Source of the DNA: Notospermus geniculatus
Lineage: Eukaryota; Nemertea; Pilidiophora; Heteronemertea; Lineidae
Length of the DNA: 64,000 nucleotides
Direction of reading: 5' to 3'
NCBI GenBank assembly: GCA_002633025.1
Contig: NMRB01000008.1
Coordinates: 456,561 to 520,560 of the forward strand
The notes under the pieces are model-generated. The model was not told the DNA's origin, made no database searches, and saw nothing but the letters and a program-made list of their open reading frames with translations. This document shows, one piece after another, positions 22,601 to 33,040 of the stretch. Made by a program: the position numbers and the translations under genes. The stretch's first letter is position 1. Each line of letters opens with the position of its first letter.

Positions 22601-25600
22601 ATGGCAACAAATCGAACAGCACGCTCATTTTTGAACATCTCATAGGCCCACCATCGCACCGATCTGATGCATTTGACAGCAGCTATACCATTATTAGCAA
22701 TCAGGACCTGGAAAGGAGGAAATAATGAGATGAATACACAAATGTACCAACAGAATATTGAGTGGCTAGAGAAAACGATCAGAAATACAACCTGTGGACA
22801 ATGTTCTTCAAAACCGACATGACTGACCTTGTTTATGACCCTATCACCTCCAAACCTGTGAACAAATTCTTCCGGCGTGGCCACAGTGAAGTCTCCTCGG
22901 CCAAAATTGTTCATGCCTTCTCTGCGTAGTGGTCCAGACATGTTCCTTCTGCAAAGAGAAGGTGAACAGAGCTGTGACAGGACATGAAGAAATCCTGCAA
23001 CTCAAACTTTACACAACTTACTACAATAATTAATCAGAATTTTTTCATCGAGGTTTGTGGGTACCTCTGGGTTTCTTCTCTACACAAAAGACAACATACA
23101 CTTCAATATCTCTTCAATTTTTCTCCAACATAGAGCACAAAAACAACACTAGAGAGTGCCTGAGGAAGATCCCTATCTTCAATTTTTCCCAGTATTACAA
23201 AGCAGATTTGAAATGTTTTCTTCCCTATTTGGCCAAAAATCGAATGGAAGTTTGACATCACAAATCGCTGAAAGACAAAGAATATTCCATGCAATTATTA
23301 CTCATTATTCTATCACCATGCTATTTTCTTTAAGCCCAGCTTCTTGTTTATTCTATTCTAATAGCTGATTAAGTCAGTGCTGTCAGTCATTAGGCGACGA
23401 AAAAGCCAAGCATGTTAAAGCAAACTCACTGAGCAATGGCCAAAGCAATTCTTGATGTCACCACCTAAGAGGCCATCACGGAATGGGCTCTTCTAATTCT
23501 TCATAGGCAGTTTGACGTTTGTTGAATTTGGCAACAAAAGCCATGCATGCGAAGCTTGTAAATACCCTGTGCACAGTCGAAGCTCACTCTTGATGTACAT
23601 GTACCATATCACGAATTTTCACCAACTGCCAGAAAGGTCAGGGCATTTCCTTTTGTGTCAGCCATGTTTGGAGTCCAGAAGTGACAGGCCATTTCAATCG
23701 AGTGAATGTGTTAAAATCGCATGTGCAATTGAAAAGGAGATGTATTTGAAATCACTCCTTCAATTCAAAACAGAGTTAGAATTATCAAATTACTCTCCCA
23801 TAAACTGACCAAAAATATTAGCGTTATCAGCAGATTATACATTAGACACACGCATCCTTATGTTATTTGCCATTACTTAAAAAGCAAAACAATCATGATG
23901 GATGGAACAACTTTACTACCAGTGACACAACAAAAAAATCTTTGCCCAGTATTACTGCAAATTGTGAGGGATTACACCGTTTGTGAGCTAGAATTAACAT
24001 TTTACATGTACATGCATGAAGATTCCACATAAATCATTTACCCAGTAACTCTGTGCTTTTTGAACACCCATTCACTGCAATGATGATGAAAATCTTTCCA
24101 TCAAATTGTTTTTTGTCACAGTAACTCTCTGAATTGATCCACTTATATAACCTAAATCTACATACCAGCACACAACACCATAAAGGTTAAGGGTCGATTT
24201 CACAAAGGGTGTAAGACTTAGATGCATGTAACTTTACTAAATGCACGCACTTCCACCATGCATTTGACGAAGTTACACGCGTCGAAGTCTTAAACACCCT
24301 TTGTGAAATCAGCCCTAAAGCTTGGGACTATGGGTCTAACCAGGAGAAGGACAAATGAGCGAACCCTGAGACGAGCCAAAGGAACCACAATTCTATGGAA
24401 GACCAGTACCACCGAAGAATGATGTTAACTATTGTCCTCATGCAATTTTGGCTCCAGAAAGGATGCAATAAGGCTTGATATTCGCTAAACGCATGCCAAA
24501 ATTAGAGACAGTTTCAACTTTGCGAAAATCTCATCTTTACATATTGTACTTTCTGAATCAATGAGGTGTCCTCATGGACTAAGAACAATATGATCACATA
24601 TTTTCTGATTTTTCTGTGAGACAACATAAAGAAATGGCTGACACTTGTGACAGAGTGATGTGAGATTCGAGGGATGCAGCGATAGGCAGGCTGTACATAC
24701 CGTCGGTCACCCATGTCACTGATTGTTGAAAACAAAGGGTTACTGCAAATACAGCAGATAAATTATCAATCAGCAACTGGGAGTAGTTTTGCAACTTTGC
24801 AATTCCATGCCAGATGATTTGAAAGAAAAATGATCAGTTTACAAGGGCGTTGCCAGGTTTTCTGAAAGGGGGTCAGATTTCTTGAAGGTGGGCCATAGCC
24901 CCGCCAGCTCGCACGAAGCGCGTTTGGCCCTCGCCCCGACAGGGGGATCTCTGGGGGCCGCCCCAGGAAAATTTAAATCTAGATGCTCTGAGACGCGTTC
25001 TGGGGCATTTTGCAATCAGCCTGTCCTCCTCACATGCGTTAAGCTGCTTTGAATATGAGGGCACTGTTCACCAAAAGGGTAATAAGCAAGAAGTCAATCT
25101 CCAGAATTCACGAATTTTCGACCCCAACCGGGGTCTTTTTCAAGTGGAACTTTACAATCTGAAACTCTAGAAAAGACATAGAAAACTCTAGAAAAGTCTT
25201 TTCTAGAGTTTCAGATTGTAAAGTTCCACTTGAAAAAGACCCCGGTTGGGGTCGAAAATTCGTGAATTCTGGAGATTGACTTCTTGCTTATTATCATTTT
25301 GTGTGTCAATTNTGGTGACGCCCATGGTTTAGAGTGTGTAGAATGCTCAGCATACATGTAAGACGTGCAGCAAATCTTGGTTGTATGTGAACTCTGGGAA
25401 CTACCTGTAGGCCTATTGTTCAACGACAATAATTGCCACCAACTGCTTTGCAATGAGATTGCCTCTATTACCAACACCATGTTAGTCCGTGCAAATAGCC
25501 TACAGCGTGATTAAGAAGTTCTTTCGGAGTTAGTGGTCTCTGGCCAAACTGGCAGTAACGGTAGCTGACGTACCTGGTTCTGTGATAATGTGCTAGCATG

Positions 25601-26262
25601 TCAATGCTACCACATCTTTCACTAATCCTACTGTTCAGGATACTCTCCGATTTAGATGATCTAGTAGGCCGAGATGAAGGAAGACCAATTATCCAACGAC
25701 AGAAGAAATTCTTTAAACAATTCATCCAAGTATTTCCATAGTCAGACGTTTGTTACTTTTTAGTTAGAAAATATTTCCAGATCCCAGATTATTCTCCACC
25801 TTGACCACAGAGTAAGAAAGTAATGACAAATTCATCCTTCCTGGCCTGTCATCGACGTGACCAATGTTGTTACAGCAGTTAAACCACTAACCATCAAACT
25901 CCAAAGATAGTATTTTGCACCCCAGCAATGCCAGTGTGTCTATGAGTATGGATTTCAGCCTTTCAGATCAGATCTAATAAGACAGGGACACCATAGTTGA
26001 GGTTCTCGACATCAGATGTCACCATCATCTGGACACAGAACAGGATGAAAAAGGAACAAAATTATTCTTACTTTTACTTTGGTCTATCGCTATCAGTTTA
26101 CCTGAGAACTGACGTCTGCCTAGTTGTCGTCTTCTCTTGATTGCCATCAAGAGTGGGGAAGGACACAGATGAACGCCTCTGCACCTTCCCTTCTGAGGCA
26201 TCTTGCTGGTCATCAGCCGCCTCAGCAATGTCAGCTGGAGGATCGTCTTCCTTTTCTGCCAT
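16529..26262 (-). CDS. ACC: Acetyl-CoA carboxylase, copy 2 (internally deleted as assembled)
   Basis: Colinear with copy 1: exons 1-14 and 18-21 recur with identical lengths and phases, and exon 22 follows at its left end. Exons 15-17, with the biotin lysine, are missing: sequence equivalent to copy 1 bases 1343-2448 is replaced by one N at 18216. Joining exon 14 directly to exon 18 breaks the frame, so this copy could not encode a working enzyme as assembled. Protein-level differences from copy 1 that I could see are few: T16A, G21D, G65R and R148W. Most other coding differences are silent, while introns differ by whole insertions. I infer an alternative allele placed in tandem; a real paralogue under constraint is the less likely reading. 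Confidence 0.9.
16660..16840 (+). pseudogene. LINE reverse transcriptase C-terminal remnant
   Basis: Plus-strand frames, with one frameshift and stops, read [10 protein letters not shown] followed by FLKAHLF, the conserved tail of many non-LTR retrotransposon reverse transcriptases. It sits in ACC copy 2 intron 21, antisense to the gene. Fragment only; no active element. Confidence 0.6.
16961..17278 (-). CDS. ACC: ACC copy 2, coding exon 21
   Basis: Same protein as copy 1 through AALE. Confidence 0.93.
17414..17538 (-). CDS. ACC: ACC copy 2, coding exon 20
   Basis: [15 protein letters not shown] retained, same borders. Confidence 0.92.
17679..17767 (-). CDS. ACC: ACC copy 2, coding exon 19
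   Basis: Identical length and phase to copy 1 exon 19. Confidence 0.9.
17881..18101 (-). CDS. ACC: ACC copy 2, coding exon 18
   Basis: Same protein as copy 1 ([20 protein letters not shown]). Confidence 0.93.
18874..18990. mobile_element. Foldback MITE with TATG target duplication, copy 2 only
   Basis: 117 bp, ends GGCCGTATTCTAGAAGC and GCTTCTAGAATACGGGCC, with long inner arms ccttaactctaagg / ccttagagttaagg. Flanked by TATG on both sides; copy 1 has a single TATG at 3092-3095. Confidence 0.8.
19035..19187 (-). CDS. ACC: ACC copy 2, coding exon 14
   Basis: Same protein as copy 1. It is the last exon before the assembly join that removes exons 15-17. Confidence 0.92.
19317..19571 (-). CDS. 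ACC: ACC copy 2, coding exon 13
   Basis: Same protein as copy 1. The following intron lacks the 87-bp insertion present in copy 1. Confidence 0.93.
19794..19957 (-). CDS. ACC: ACC copy 2, coding exon 12
   Basis: Same protein as copy 1 ([16 protein letters not shown]...SWGEDREEA). Confidence 0.93.
20134..20295 (-). CDS. ACC: ACC copy 2, coding exon 11
   Basis: Same protein as copy 1 ([18 protein letters not shown]). Confidence 0.93.
20442..20615 (-). CDS. ACC: ACC copy 2, coding exon 10
   Basis: Retains [16 protein letters not shown]. Confidence 0.94.
20889..21098 (-). CDS. ACC: ACC copy 2, coding exon 9
   Basis: Retains [14 protein letters not shown] and [11 protein letters not shown]. 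The downstream intron is strongly diverged from copy 1. Confidence 0.94.
21242..21468 (-). CDS. ACC: ACC copy 2, coding exon 8
   Basis: Retains the EGGGGKG ATP-grasp loop; only silent changes seen. Confidence 0.94.
21559..21739 (-). CDS. ACC: ACC copy 2, coding exon 7
   Basis: Protein identical to copy 1 ([17 protein letters not shown]), with several silent third-base changes. Confidence 0.93.
21949..22058 (-). CDS. ACC: ACC copy 2, coding exon 6
   Basis: Protein identical to copy 1 ([15 protein letters not shown]). Confidence 0.93.
22569..22707 (-). CDS. ACC: ACC copy 2, coding exon 5
   Basis: Carries a CGG to TGG change (Arg148 to Trp) in the conserved SVRRW segment of biotin carboxylase. 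Confidence 0.93.
22828..22948 (-). CDS. ACC: ACC copy 2, coding exon 4
   Basis: Same protein as copy 1, including the [10 protein letters not shown] motif and [10 protein letters not shown]; only silent changes. Confidence 0.92.
24191..24315. mobile_element. Foldback MITE in ACC intron 3 (copy 2)
   Basis: Same element as in copy 1, with small changes in the left arm. Confidence 0.65.
24701..24718 (-). CDS. ACC: ACC copy 2, 18-nt microexon
   Basis: Identical to the copy 1 microexon, with the same ATCAG acceptor and GTATGT donor. Confidence 0.6.
24845..25323. mobile_element. GC-rich element in ACC intron 2 (copy 2), interrupted
   Basis: Same element as copy 1, but its right part is replaced by a perfect 98-bp inverted repeat and a single N at 25312. 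Confidence 0.5.
25080..25293. repeat. Perfect 98-bp inverted repeat with 18-nt loop
   Basis: Arms 25080-25177 and 25196-25293 are exact reverse complements by eye. Each arm contains a GACCCC-ggtt-GGGGTC hairpin followed by GAAA (right arm 25231-25260). Present in copy 2 only and next to an assembly join. Confidence 0.85.
25574..25660 (-). CDS. ACC: ACC copy 2, coding exon 2
   Basis: 87 nt with the same splice borders as copy 1; Gly65 becomes Arg. Confidence 0.75.
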
Positions 26263-26284
26263 TTTCTTATACTATAGTCTCAAC
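26102..26284 (-). CDS. ACC: ACC copy 2, first coding exon (coding 26102-26262)
   Basis: Same acceptor, leader and ATG as copy 1; the leader is four bases shorter. Two amino-acid differences: Thr16 to Ala and Gly21 to Asp. Confidence 0.85.
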
Positions 26285-26633
26285 CTGAAATGATTAAAAT
26301 AACAATAAAATGGTAGATGCAGGCTAGGCCTAGTGTAGTCAAGCCTACTGCAGCTCGTGAAACTCATTAGGCATAATTGGCAATTAGACATAATATTCGT
26401 GTGATTGTCAGTGACTGGATGCAGCATACATGTAAGCCTAGGCCTAGATGTAAAGTCATTTACGTTATCATGACCATGAGCCAGTACCCTTTCATGCCTT
26501 TTCCTTGTCCGTCGTATCTTCACTGCGGCGAATCACTCATGTCCTTCCCACACACAAATATTGATATTAATTGACCTTTCATGCCTTTAGTGATGGCTGA
26601 TATTCATAAAAAGCTACCGGTACCAAATGCTTT

Positions 26634-26699
26634 TACTTCATGTTTTGTAATATATTTACAATGGATGTCACTGTGCAAATCTTAAAAGTAAAAGCATTT
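26634..26699. mobile_element. Short MITE, AAATGCTTTTACTT family (copy 2)
   Basis: Counterpart of the copy 1 element in the ACC 5' flank. Confidence 0.5.
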
Positions 26700-27747
26700 G
26701 CTAACTTTTATTAGGCCTAGGCCTACCAGTATCTCATTGAAATTAATGTTGTATCTTAACCATTTTACCAAATCCTGTGGTTCCAGGAATTTTGCCTCCT
26801 TCTGGGGGGAGGGGGAGGGGCAACAGGTCTATTACCCTGAAAATAGGCCAAGAATAAAAACCACTAGGCCTAGGGCACCTGCCAATGAAACGGCAAACTT
26901 CTGATTGATTGTGAAAATAGGCCTAGGGCCTAGGCTAGACCTGGGCCTAATCACGCTAAAGTTTTTTAAAGATCCTTTGGTGATGGCTGAAAGTGAAAAC
27001 TGAGTCTGTCTGAGCCAGGAGTGCCCTGCCCCTCACGCTTTTTTTAGCCTAGGCCTATGGCATGGGCAAGTAAACATGAAGGCATTCCCTAGTCAGCTAG
27101 TATCCTTCTAGGCCCCTGGACGGCCTAGTCCTTCCTATTCGAACATGCCTAGGACTCATTAGGCCTACTAAGCCTTCCGTGACTGTAGCCTACTTACTGG
27201 TAGTGTACCGGTAACAAGCCAGGCCCAGCCCCCCAGGCCCAGGCCAGGGGCAGGGCATGATTGATTGAGGGCCGCCGGCCTCGGCTAGCCTACCTGTATC
27301 CTCACCCTTTTAGCATTGCCTAGTACATACCCTAGCCTAAAGGCTGCTCATGAAGCTCATGATGATCATGATAGGCCTATGCCTCAACCTGGTTGTGGTA
27401 GGCCCTATTGTGGTTCAGGTTGGTAGTCATGTTAGTGCACCTGTACTAACCACAGGTTCTTGTGGTTCGATACTATACTAGGGGACCACAGGTCCTAACA
27501 CACTTCACTGAGAATGTATAGAAAAACAAAAGGTATGACACTTCGCGATCTAGCAATCCGACCTCGCCACTTCAAACCGCCGTCAAACTTTTATTTTCCA
27601 ACCGATTGCCACGATTTTTGGCACGAGTGATCTTAGATATGTGTATTCCACAATGAATCCAACTTTAATGAATGTCTTTATCCCAAACACGGTGATTTTG
27701 ATCGAAAATTCCGATCATCAGCAATCCCACAGACACTGCGCCAGGAC

Positions 27748-28627
27748 NNNNNNNNNNNNNNNNNNNNNNNNNNNNNNNNNNNNNNNNNNNNNNNNNNNNN
27801 NNNNNNNNNNNNNNNNNNNNNNNNNNNNNNNNNNNNNNNNNNNNNNNNNNNNNNNNNNNNNNNNNNNNNNNNNNNNNNNNNNNNNNNNNNNNNNNNNNNN
27901 NNNNNNNNNNNNNNNNNNNNNNNNNNNNNNNNNNNNNNNNNNNNNNNNNNNNNNNNNNNNNNNNNNNNNNNNNNNNNNNNNNNNNNNNNNNNNNNNNNNN
28001 NNNNNNNNNNNNNNNNNNNNNNNNNNNNNNNNNNNNNNNNNNNNNNNNNNNNNNNNNNNNNNNNNNNNNNNNNNNNNNNNNNNNNNNNNNNNNNNNNNNN
28101 NNNNNNNNNNNNNNNNNNNNNNNNNNNNNNNNNNNNNNNNNNNNNNNNNNNNNNNNNNNNNNNNNNNNNNNNNNNNNNNNNNNNNNNNNNNNNNNNNNNN
28201 NNNNNNNNNNNNNNNNNNNNNNNNNNNNNNNNNNNNNNNNNNNNNNNNNNNNNNNNNNNNNNNNNNNNNNNNNNNNNNNNNNNNNNNNNNNNNNNNNNNN
28301 NNNNNNNNNNNNNNNNNNNNNNNNNNNNNNNNNNNNNNNNNNNNNNNNNNNNNNNNNNNNNNNNNNNNNNNNNNNNNNNNNNNNNNNNNNNNNNNNNNNN
28401 NNNNNNNNNNNNNNNNNNNNNNNNNNNNNNNNNNNNNNNNNNNNNNNNNNNNNNNNNNNNNNNNNNNNNNNNNNNNNNNNNNNNNNNNNNNNNNNNNNNN
28501 NNNNNNNNNNNNNNNNNNNNNNNNNNNNNNNNNNNNNNNNNNNNNNNNNNNNNNNNNNNNNNNNNNNNNNNNNNNNNNNNNNNNNNNNNNNNNNNNNNNN
28601 NNNNNNNNNNNNNNNNNNNNNNNNNNN
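27748..28627. other. Assembly gap (880 N)
   Basis: Run of unknown bases separating block A copy 2 from block B copy 1. Long open frames crossing it are artefacts of the Ns. Confidence 0.99.
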
Positions 28628-29598
28628 CTTGAATGTTTGAACTTTCTGGCCAAAGAAAATAAGGATTGTTGAGAGGCATCCAAAACACTTGTAATTCAGC
28701 GTTTTCACTGGAGTTTCCAGTGCTGGCAGCCCAATCGTGGGCGCCGCGGAGGATATGGAAATAGTTCGGCCGTATGTTGGCAGAGTCAGTATAGCGTAAC
28801 GTAGTGGAGCACTGACCTCTGCGAAGGAGTGTGGATCAGGTGATCGAAATGAGGTCAATCCTCGCTCCCAGGAACCAGCTGGTCTCAGTCCACAGTTTAC
28901 GCACGCAATCCGTTGACGGTGACAGTCCATCAAAATGCCGATAGAGGGTTTATGTAGTTGTAAAGCGGGTAATTTCGAAAAACAATGTAAAATGTTACTT
29001 CGTGGGATAACAACATAAAGACATCAAGACATGTCTTTATGATAACAACTGTCAACATTGGCTACTTCAAAATTCCTTCACATTTTATGCCTCGGGCTAG
29101 ATTCATTTTCATCCGAATCGCACTGACTGAATGTCCGCCGCCGCACACTGACGAGGAGAGGAAATTGACCGAGTCAAAATCCTTGAATGACATTTTACTC
29201 AGCTAATTTTTCTCGTGTGCGGCAGGCTTCAACGTCTCAACTGGACGCCGGTTCGGGGGCGGATCAAGAATCATGGGAAAGAGGGGCACAGCCAGCCAGC
29301 GCACATCGGACGGTGGAAAACCTCGGTCAAATTTTTAACAATCTTTTCAAAATTTCGAAATTTCCCGGTCAATATTAAAGATTTTCCACAAAATAGAGGG
29401 GGCCCGGGCCGGGTGTGCCCCCTTGGATCCGCGCCTGCGGTTGCTCCGGTCATTTCGCCATAATTCTTACATTTGGTGGCATGCGAAATTAGATTTCGGG
29501 GCTGGTATGGTCCCGGCATGGGGGTGAATGAACAGACTACCATTGGGAGGGACTTCGTCACCTCAAAACTTCTCGCGTCAAGATGACATCGGGCCATC

Positions 29599-29783
29599 CA
29601 GGTGTAATGTCTGAGAATGCCCCCCGTATGACAATGCCCGCTTTATTGTTCGGCGGACACTCAAATACAGAAAGACATGTTGATCAATGCCTCCCCCATT
29701 GTCATGTCGCGGCTTATTCCGTCAATCTTTTGTTGGGAGGCACTGGCAAACGGGGGCAGTGAAAAACATTACACCGGCGTGGC
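29599..29783. mobile_element. MITE in block B copy 1 only
   Basis: Begins GGTGTAATGT, ends CATTACACC, with inner gccccc / gggggc pairing. Copy 2 of block B (about 32549) runs straight through without it. Confidence 0.65.
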
Positions 29784-29909
29784 AGGTGGGTTTGCCTTGA
29801 TTCCAACACGAGTCGTGCCCGCCTTGCCGGAAGCGCACGATTCGCACGATCAAAAGTTACGTAATGGCCACCGTGAGCCTGCCCGGAGCTTGTAGGGGCC
29901 TACTGGGCT

Positions 29910-30265
29910 GGACATTTGATAGCCAAAGGCCTCTCTGTCAAACATGCTCACCTTATTTACTCTGTATCTTCTGGTGTTCCACTCTGCCTGGGAAATGAAG
30001 CTGAAAAAGTAAGCAGAGTAGGTCCGAGCACTGAACCCTGTGGTACTCCACGCCGGCGCAAAATCCGAGGGCGGGGGAGAGCGGAATACCATGATTTGGA
30101 CATGATTGTAGTGACCTCATAGACAGATTGCTAGAAATGAAACCAAGAAAGTCTAGTAAAAAGCTGCATAAAATATGCCAAGCTTGGTCCTCATGCAGTT
30201 CAAAAACTGGTCATGATCCATGAGGTCAAATGCAGCACTCAAATTAAATTTTGAAATACATGTAC
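29910..30265 (-). pseudogene. LINE reverse transcriptase fragment (block B copy 1)
   Basis: Minus-strand frames show LSAAFDLMDHDQFLN (reverse transcriptase motif A region) and, about 55 codons later, GVPQGSVLGP (30020-30049). Stops and frameshifts separate them and the later YADD box is not intact, so this is a dead fragment of a non-LTR retrotransposon of the CR1-like type. Confidence 0.75.
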
Positions 30266-30725
30266 CGAGATGCTTCACATTCGTCATCCATTTTGACGAA
30301 ATGTCGTATTGAACTCTTAAAGTGCAGTTTCCCTCCCTGCGAAATGCCTTGTAGGCCTGTGCAGATTGGTGAGTCTCATGGGGAGGCCATTCGCATATGT
30401 GCTTGATATTAAATCCTTCTCATAAAAAGTTATCTTACAAGTCAACCGACGACAAACTCTATCGTTTACAATGAAGTGAGGTTGAAGAAGTTTGAATCAT
30501 ATTTATTACATGTAGAATAAAAAACATCTGAGGAAATTCATCGATGATAAAGATGTCAACATTTGGGGGTTCAGGAAATAAATTACGAGTGGCTTCATTC
30601 GTCATCATAATATTGTAACACTGAATGGACGAGTCTTCCCAGAAATTTTCAACCGGGATGTACGATGTATTACACTCTCGAAAGTCTTAAGAATCGACAT
30701 GCCATTCGCATTGCAACTAAATTGC

Positions 30726-30868
30726 TGGTTCCCGATCTCACCACTGGAGAGTATCAGAGGTTCTTAGCCGCGGCGTTCGCTCCCTTCTCAACGCACACAA
30801 ACCTTCGTGTGCGGTGACGGAGGAACCACTGATTACCTCGGGATGGCTAGAGGTGAGATCGGCAAGCA
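30726..30868. mobile_element. Foldback MITE, GGTTCCCGATCTCACC family (block B copy 1)
   Basis: Outer arms ggttcccgatctcacc / ggtgagatcggcaa, inner arms agtatcagaggttctt / gaaccactgatta. Related sequence at 33493-33634 and 45056-45300. Confidence 0.6.
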
Positions 30869-31601
30869 CTAAAGAAACAGGAACTGGTGCAGAACGAAGG
30901 CACACCGGTATCAGGAATACAAAGATTTATGTAAAAGCAGCCATTCCATTTCCAGATAGGCCCAGGAGTTATTTGTGTTGCGGTGTAAATCACCATCATC
31001 TGGAAATCGTTCCCTCGCAGAAACAACGAACACCGTTCTGGTACCAAGATATCCCGTCCATGCACAATCTATGTCACGTTCGCCAACTCCCCAGTACCCT
31101 GGAAATGAATCCTGTCATTTTCAGGGACAGTAGTCNACACAAATATCTTGGGGAATAAATATGGTTCAGTCCCCATTCCCCATTCCCACCATTTGAAACT
31201 AACAGACATTCACTCCCCATTCCCCATTCCCACCATTTGAAAGTAACAGACATTTTATGTTCAGATACATGACGTTAGTACCAACAGTCATTCCCAAGTT
31301 TCTGGACAGTATTTGCTAGTTGACCCGGCCCTGCTAAGGCTGCTCATGAAGCTCATGATGATCATGATAGGCCTATGCCTGGTTGTGGTATTGTGGTTCA
31401 GGTTGGTTAGTCATGTTAGTGCACCTGTACTAACTAGGCCTAGGCCTAGGCCTACATCAGTACATGTACTAAAACCAAGCATGCAAGCACATGTCATTGC
31501 ATGGATTGGACATCAGAACTCGGCATGCATTTATTGATGATGCAAATGGATGCTTTCATGCCTTTAGCATGTAGCCTATTAGAATTAGGCCTATGACTTA
31601 C

Positions 31602-31760
31602 CTTATTAGGTTCTCCTCCAAACGCAAGGCCCCCTACAGCAAATCTCTAACAAATACGGATAATCTAACTGAATTTTTCATGGCGTTTCAAGAAAGGAAT
31701 CGTGGGCGATTGTAATGTAAACACGGTATGCCATGCTAAACAGCATTGGTTTCGTGAAAG
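31602..31760 (-). other. Candidate non-coding first exon and promoter of ACC (colinear orientation)
   Basis: On the minus strand a strong donor (CTAATAAG|GTAAGT) at 31602 ends an exon-like stretch with several short upstream ORFs and no long frame. It faces the ACC coding exons, whose first coding exon starts with an acceptor and so needs such an upstream exon. The right-hand boundary is not determinable here. The same segment occurs inverted at 11750-12010, where further upstream sequence includes a gccatatt (YY1-like) word and a cgtca half-CRE. Assignment to ACC is an inference from position and orientation. Confidence 0.4.
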
Positions 31761-32689
31761 TGTGTCATTTCGCGCATGGCATTTGTCGGATGACGTGATC
31801 AGGTGATCGAAATGAGGTCAATCCTCGCTCCCAGGAACCAGCTGGTCTCAGTCCACAGTTTACGCACGCAATCCGTTGACGGTGACAGTCCATCAAAATG
31901 CCGATAGAGGGTTTATGTATTTGTAAAGCGGGTAATTTCGAAAAACAATGTAAAATGTTACTTTGTGGGATAACAACATAAAGACATCAAGACATGTCTT
32001 TATGATAACAACTGTCAACATTACTTCAAAAATTCTTTCACATTTTATGCCTCGGGCTAGATTGATTTTCATCCGAATCGCACTGACTGAATGTCCGCCG
32101 CCGCACACGAGGAGAGGAAATTGACCGAGTCAAAATCCTTGAATGACATTTTACTCAGCTAATTTTTCTCGTGTGCGGCAGGCTTCAACATCTCAACTGG
32201 ACGGTTCGGGGGCGGATCCAGAATCATGGGAAAGAGGGGCACAGCCAGCCAGCGCACATCGGACGGTGGAAAACCTCGGTCAAATTTTTACCATCTTTTC
32301 AAAATTTCGAAATTTCCCGGTCAATTTTAAAGATTTTCCACAATAGAGGGGGCCCGGGCCGGGTGTGCCCCCTTGGATCCGCGCCTGCGGTTGCTCCGGT
32401 CATTTCGCCATAATTCTTACATTTGGTGGCATGCGAAATTAGATTTCGGGGCTGGTATGGTCCCGGCATGGGGGTGAATGAACAGACTACCATTGGGAGA
32501 GACTTCGTCACCTCAAAACTTCTCGCGTCAAGATGACATCGGGCCATCCCGGCGTGGCAGGTGGGTTTGCCTTGATTCCAACACGAGTCGTGCCCGCCTT
32601 GCCGGAAGCGCACGATTCGCACGATCAAAAGTTACGTAATGGCCACCGTGAGCCTGCCCGGAGCTTGTAGGGGCCTACTGGGCTGGACA

Positions 32690-33040
32690 TTTGATAGCCA
32701 AGGGCCTCTCTGTCAAACATGCTCACCTTTTTTACTCTGTATCTTCTGGTGTTCCACTCTGCCTGGGAAATGAAGCTGAAAAAGTAAGCAGAGTAGGTCC
32801 GAGCACTGAACCCTGTGGTACTCCACGCCGGCGCAAAATCCGAGGGCGGGGGAGAGCGGAATACCATGATTTGGACATGACTGTAGTGATCTCATAGACA
32901 GGTTGCTATGAAATGAAACCAAGAAAGTCTAGTAAAAAGCTGCATAAAATATGCCAAGCTTGGTCCTCATGCAGTTCAAAAACTGGTCATGATCCATGAG
33001 GTCAAATGCAGCACTCAAATTAAATTTTGAAATACCGAGA
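32690..33040 (-). pseudogene. LINE reverse transcriptase fragment (block B copy 2)
   Basis: Same fragment as in the other block B copy, with the same stops. It therefore inserted and decayed before the two copies diverged. Confidence 0.75.

Larger units (their letters stand above)
16876..27540. repeat. Duplicated block A, copy 2
   Basis: Second copy of the ACC block. It ends to the right at the shared words aaaggtatgac. It contains single-N joins at 18216 and 25312. Confidence 0.93.
28834..31135. repeat. Duplicated block B, copy 1
   Basis: Colinear with 31797-33893 and ends at a single N (31136), just where the 346-codon ORF of the other copy would begin. Both copies hold a GC-rich element, a decayed LINE fragment and a foldback MITE. 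Confidence 0.92.

Noticed and set aside
27641-28933. Very long open frames (321-422 codons) around the gap
   Set aside because: They are open only because they cross 880 unknown bases; the flanking translated parts show no motif.
30726-30868. Rho-independent-type terminator from the strong hairpin
   Set aside because: The inverted repeats recur at other loci as MITEs and bacterial terminators do not apply here.
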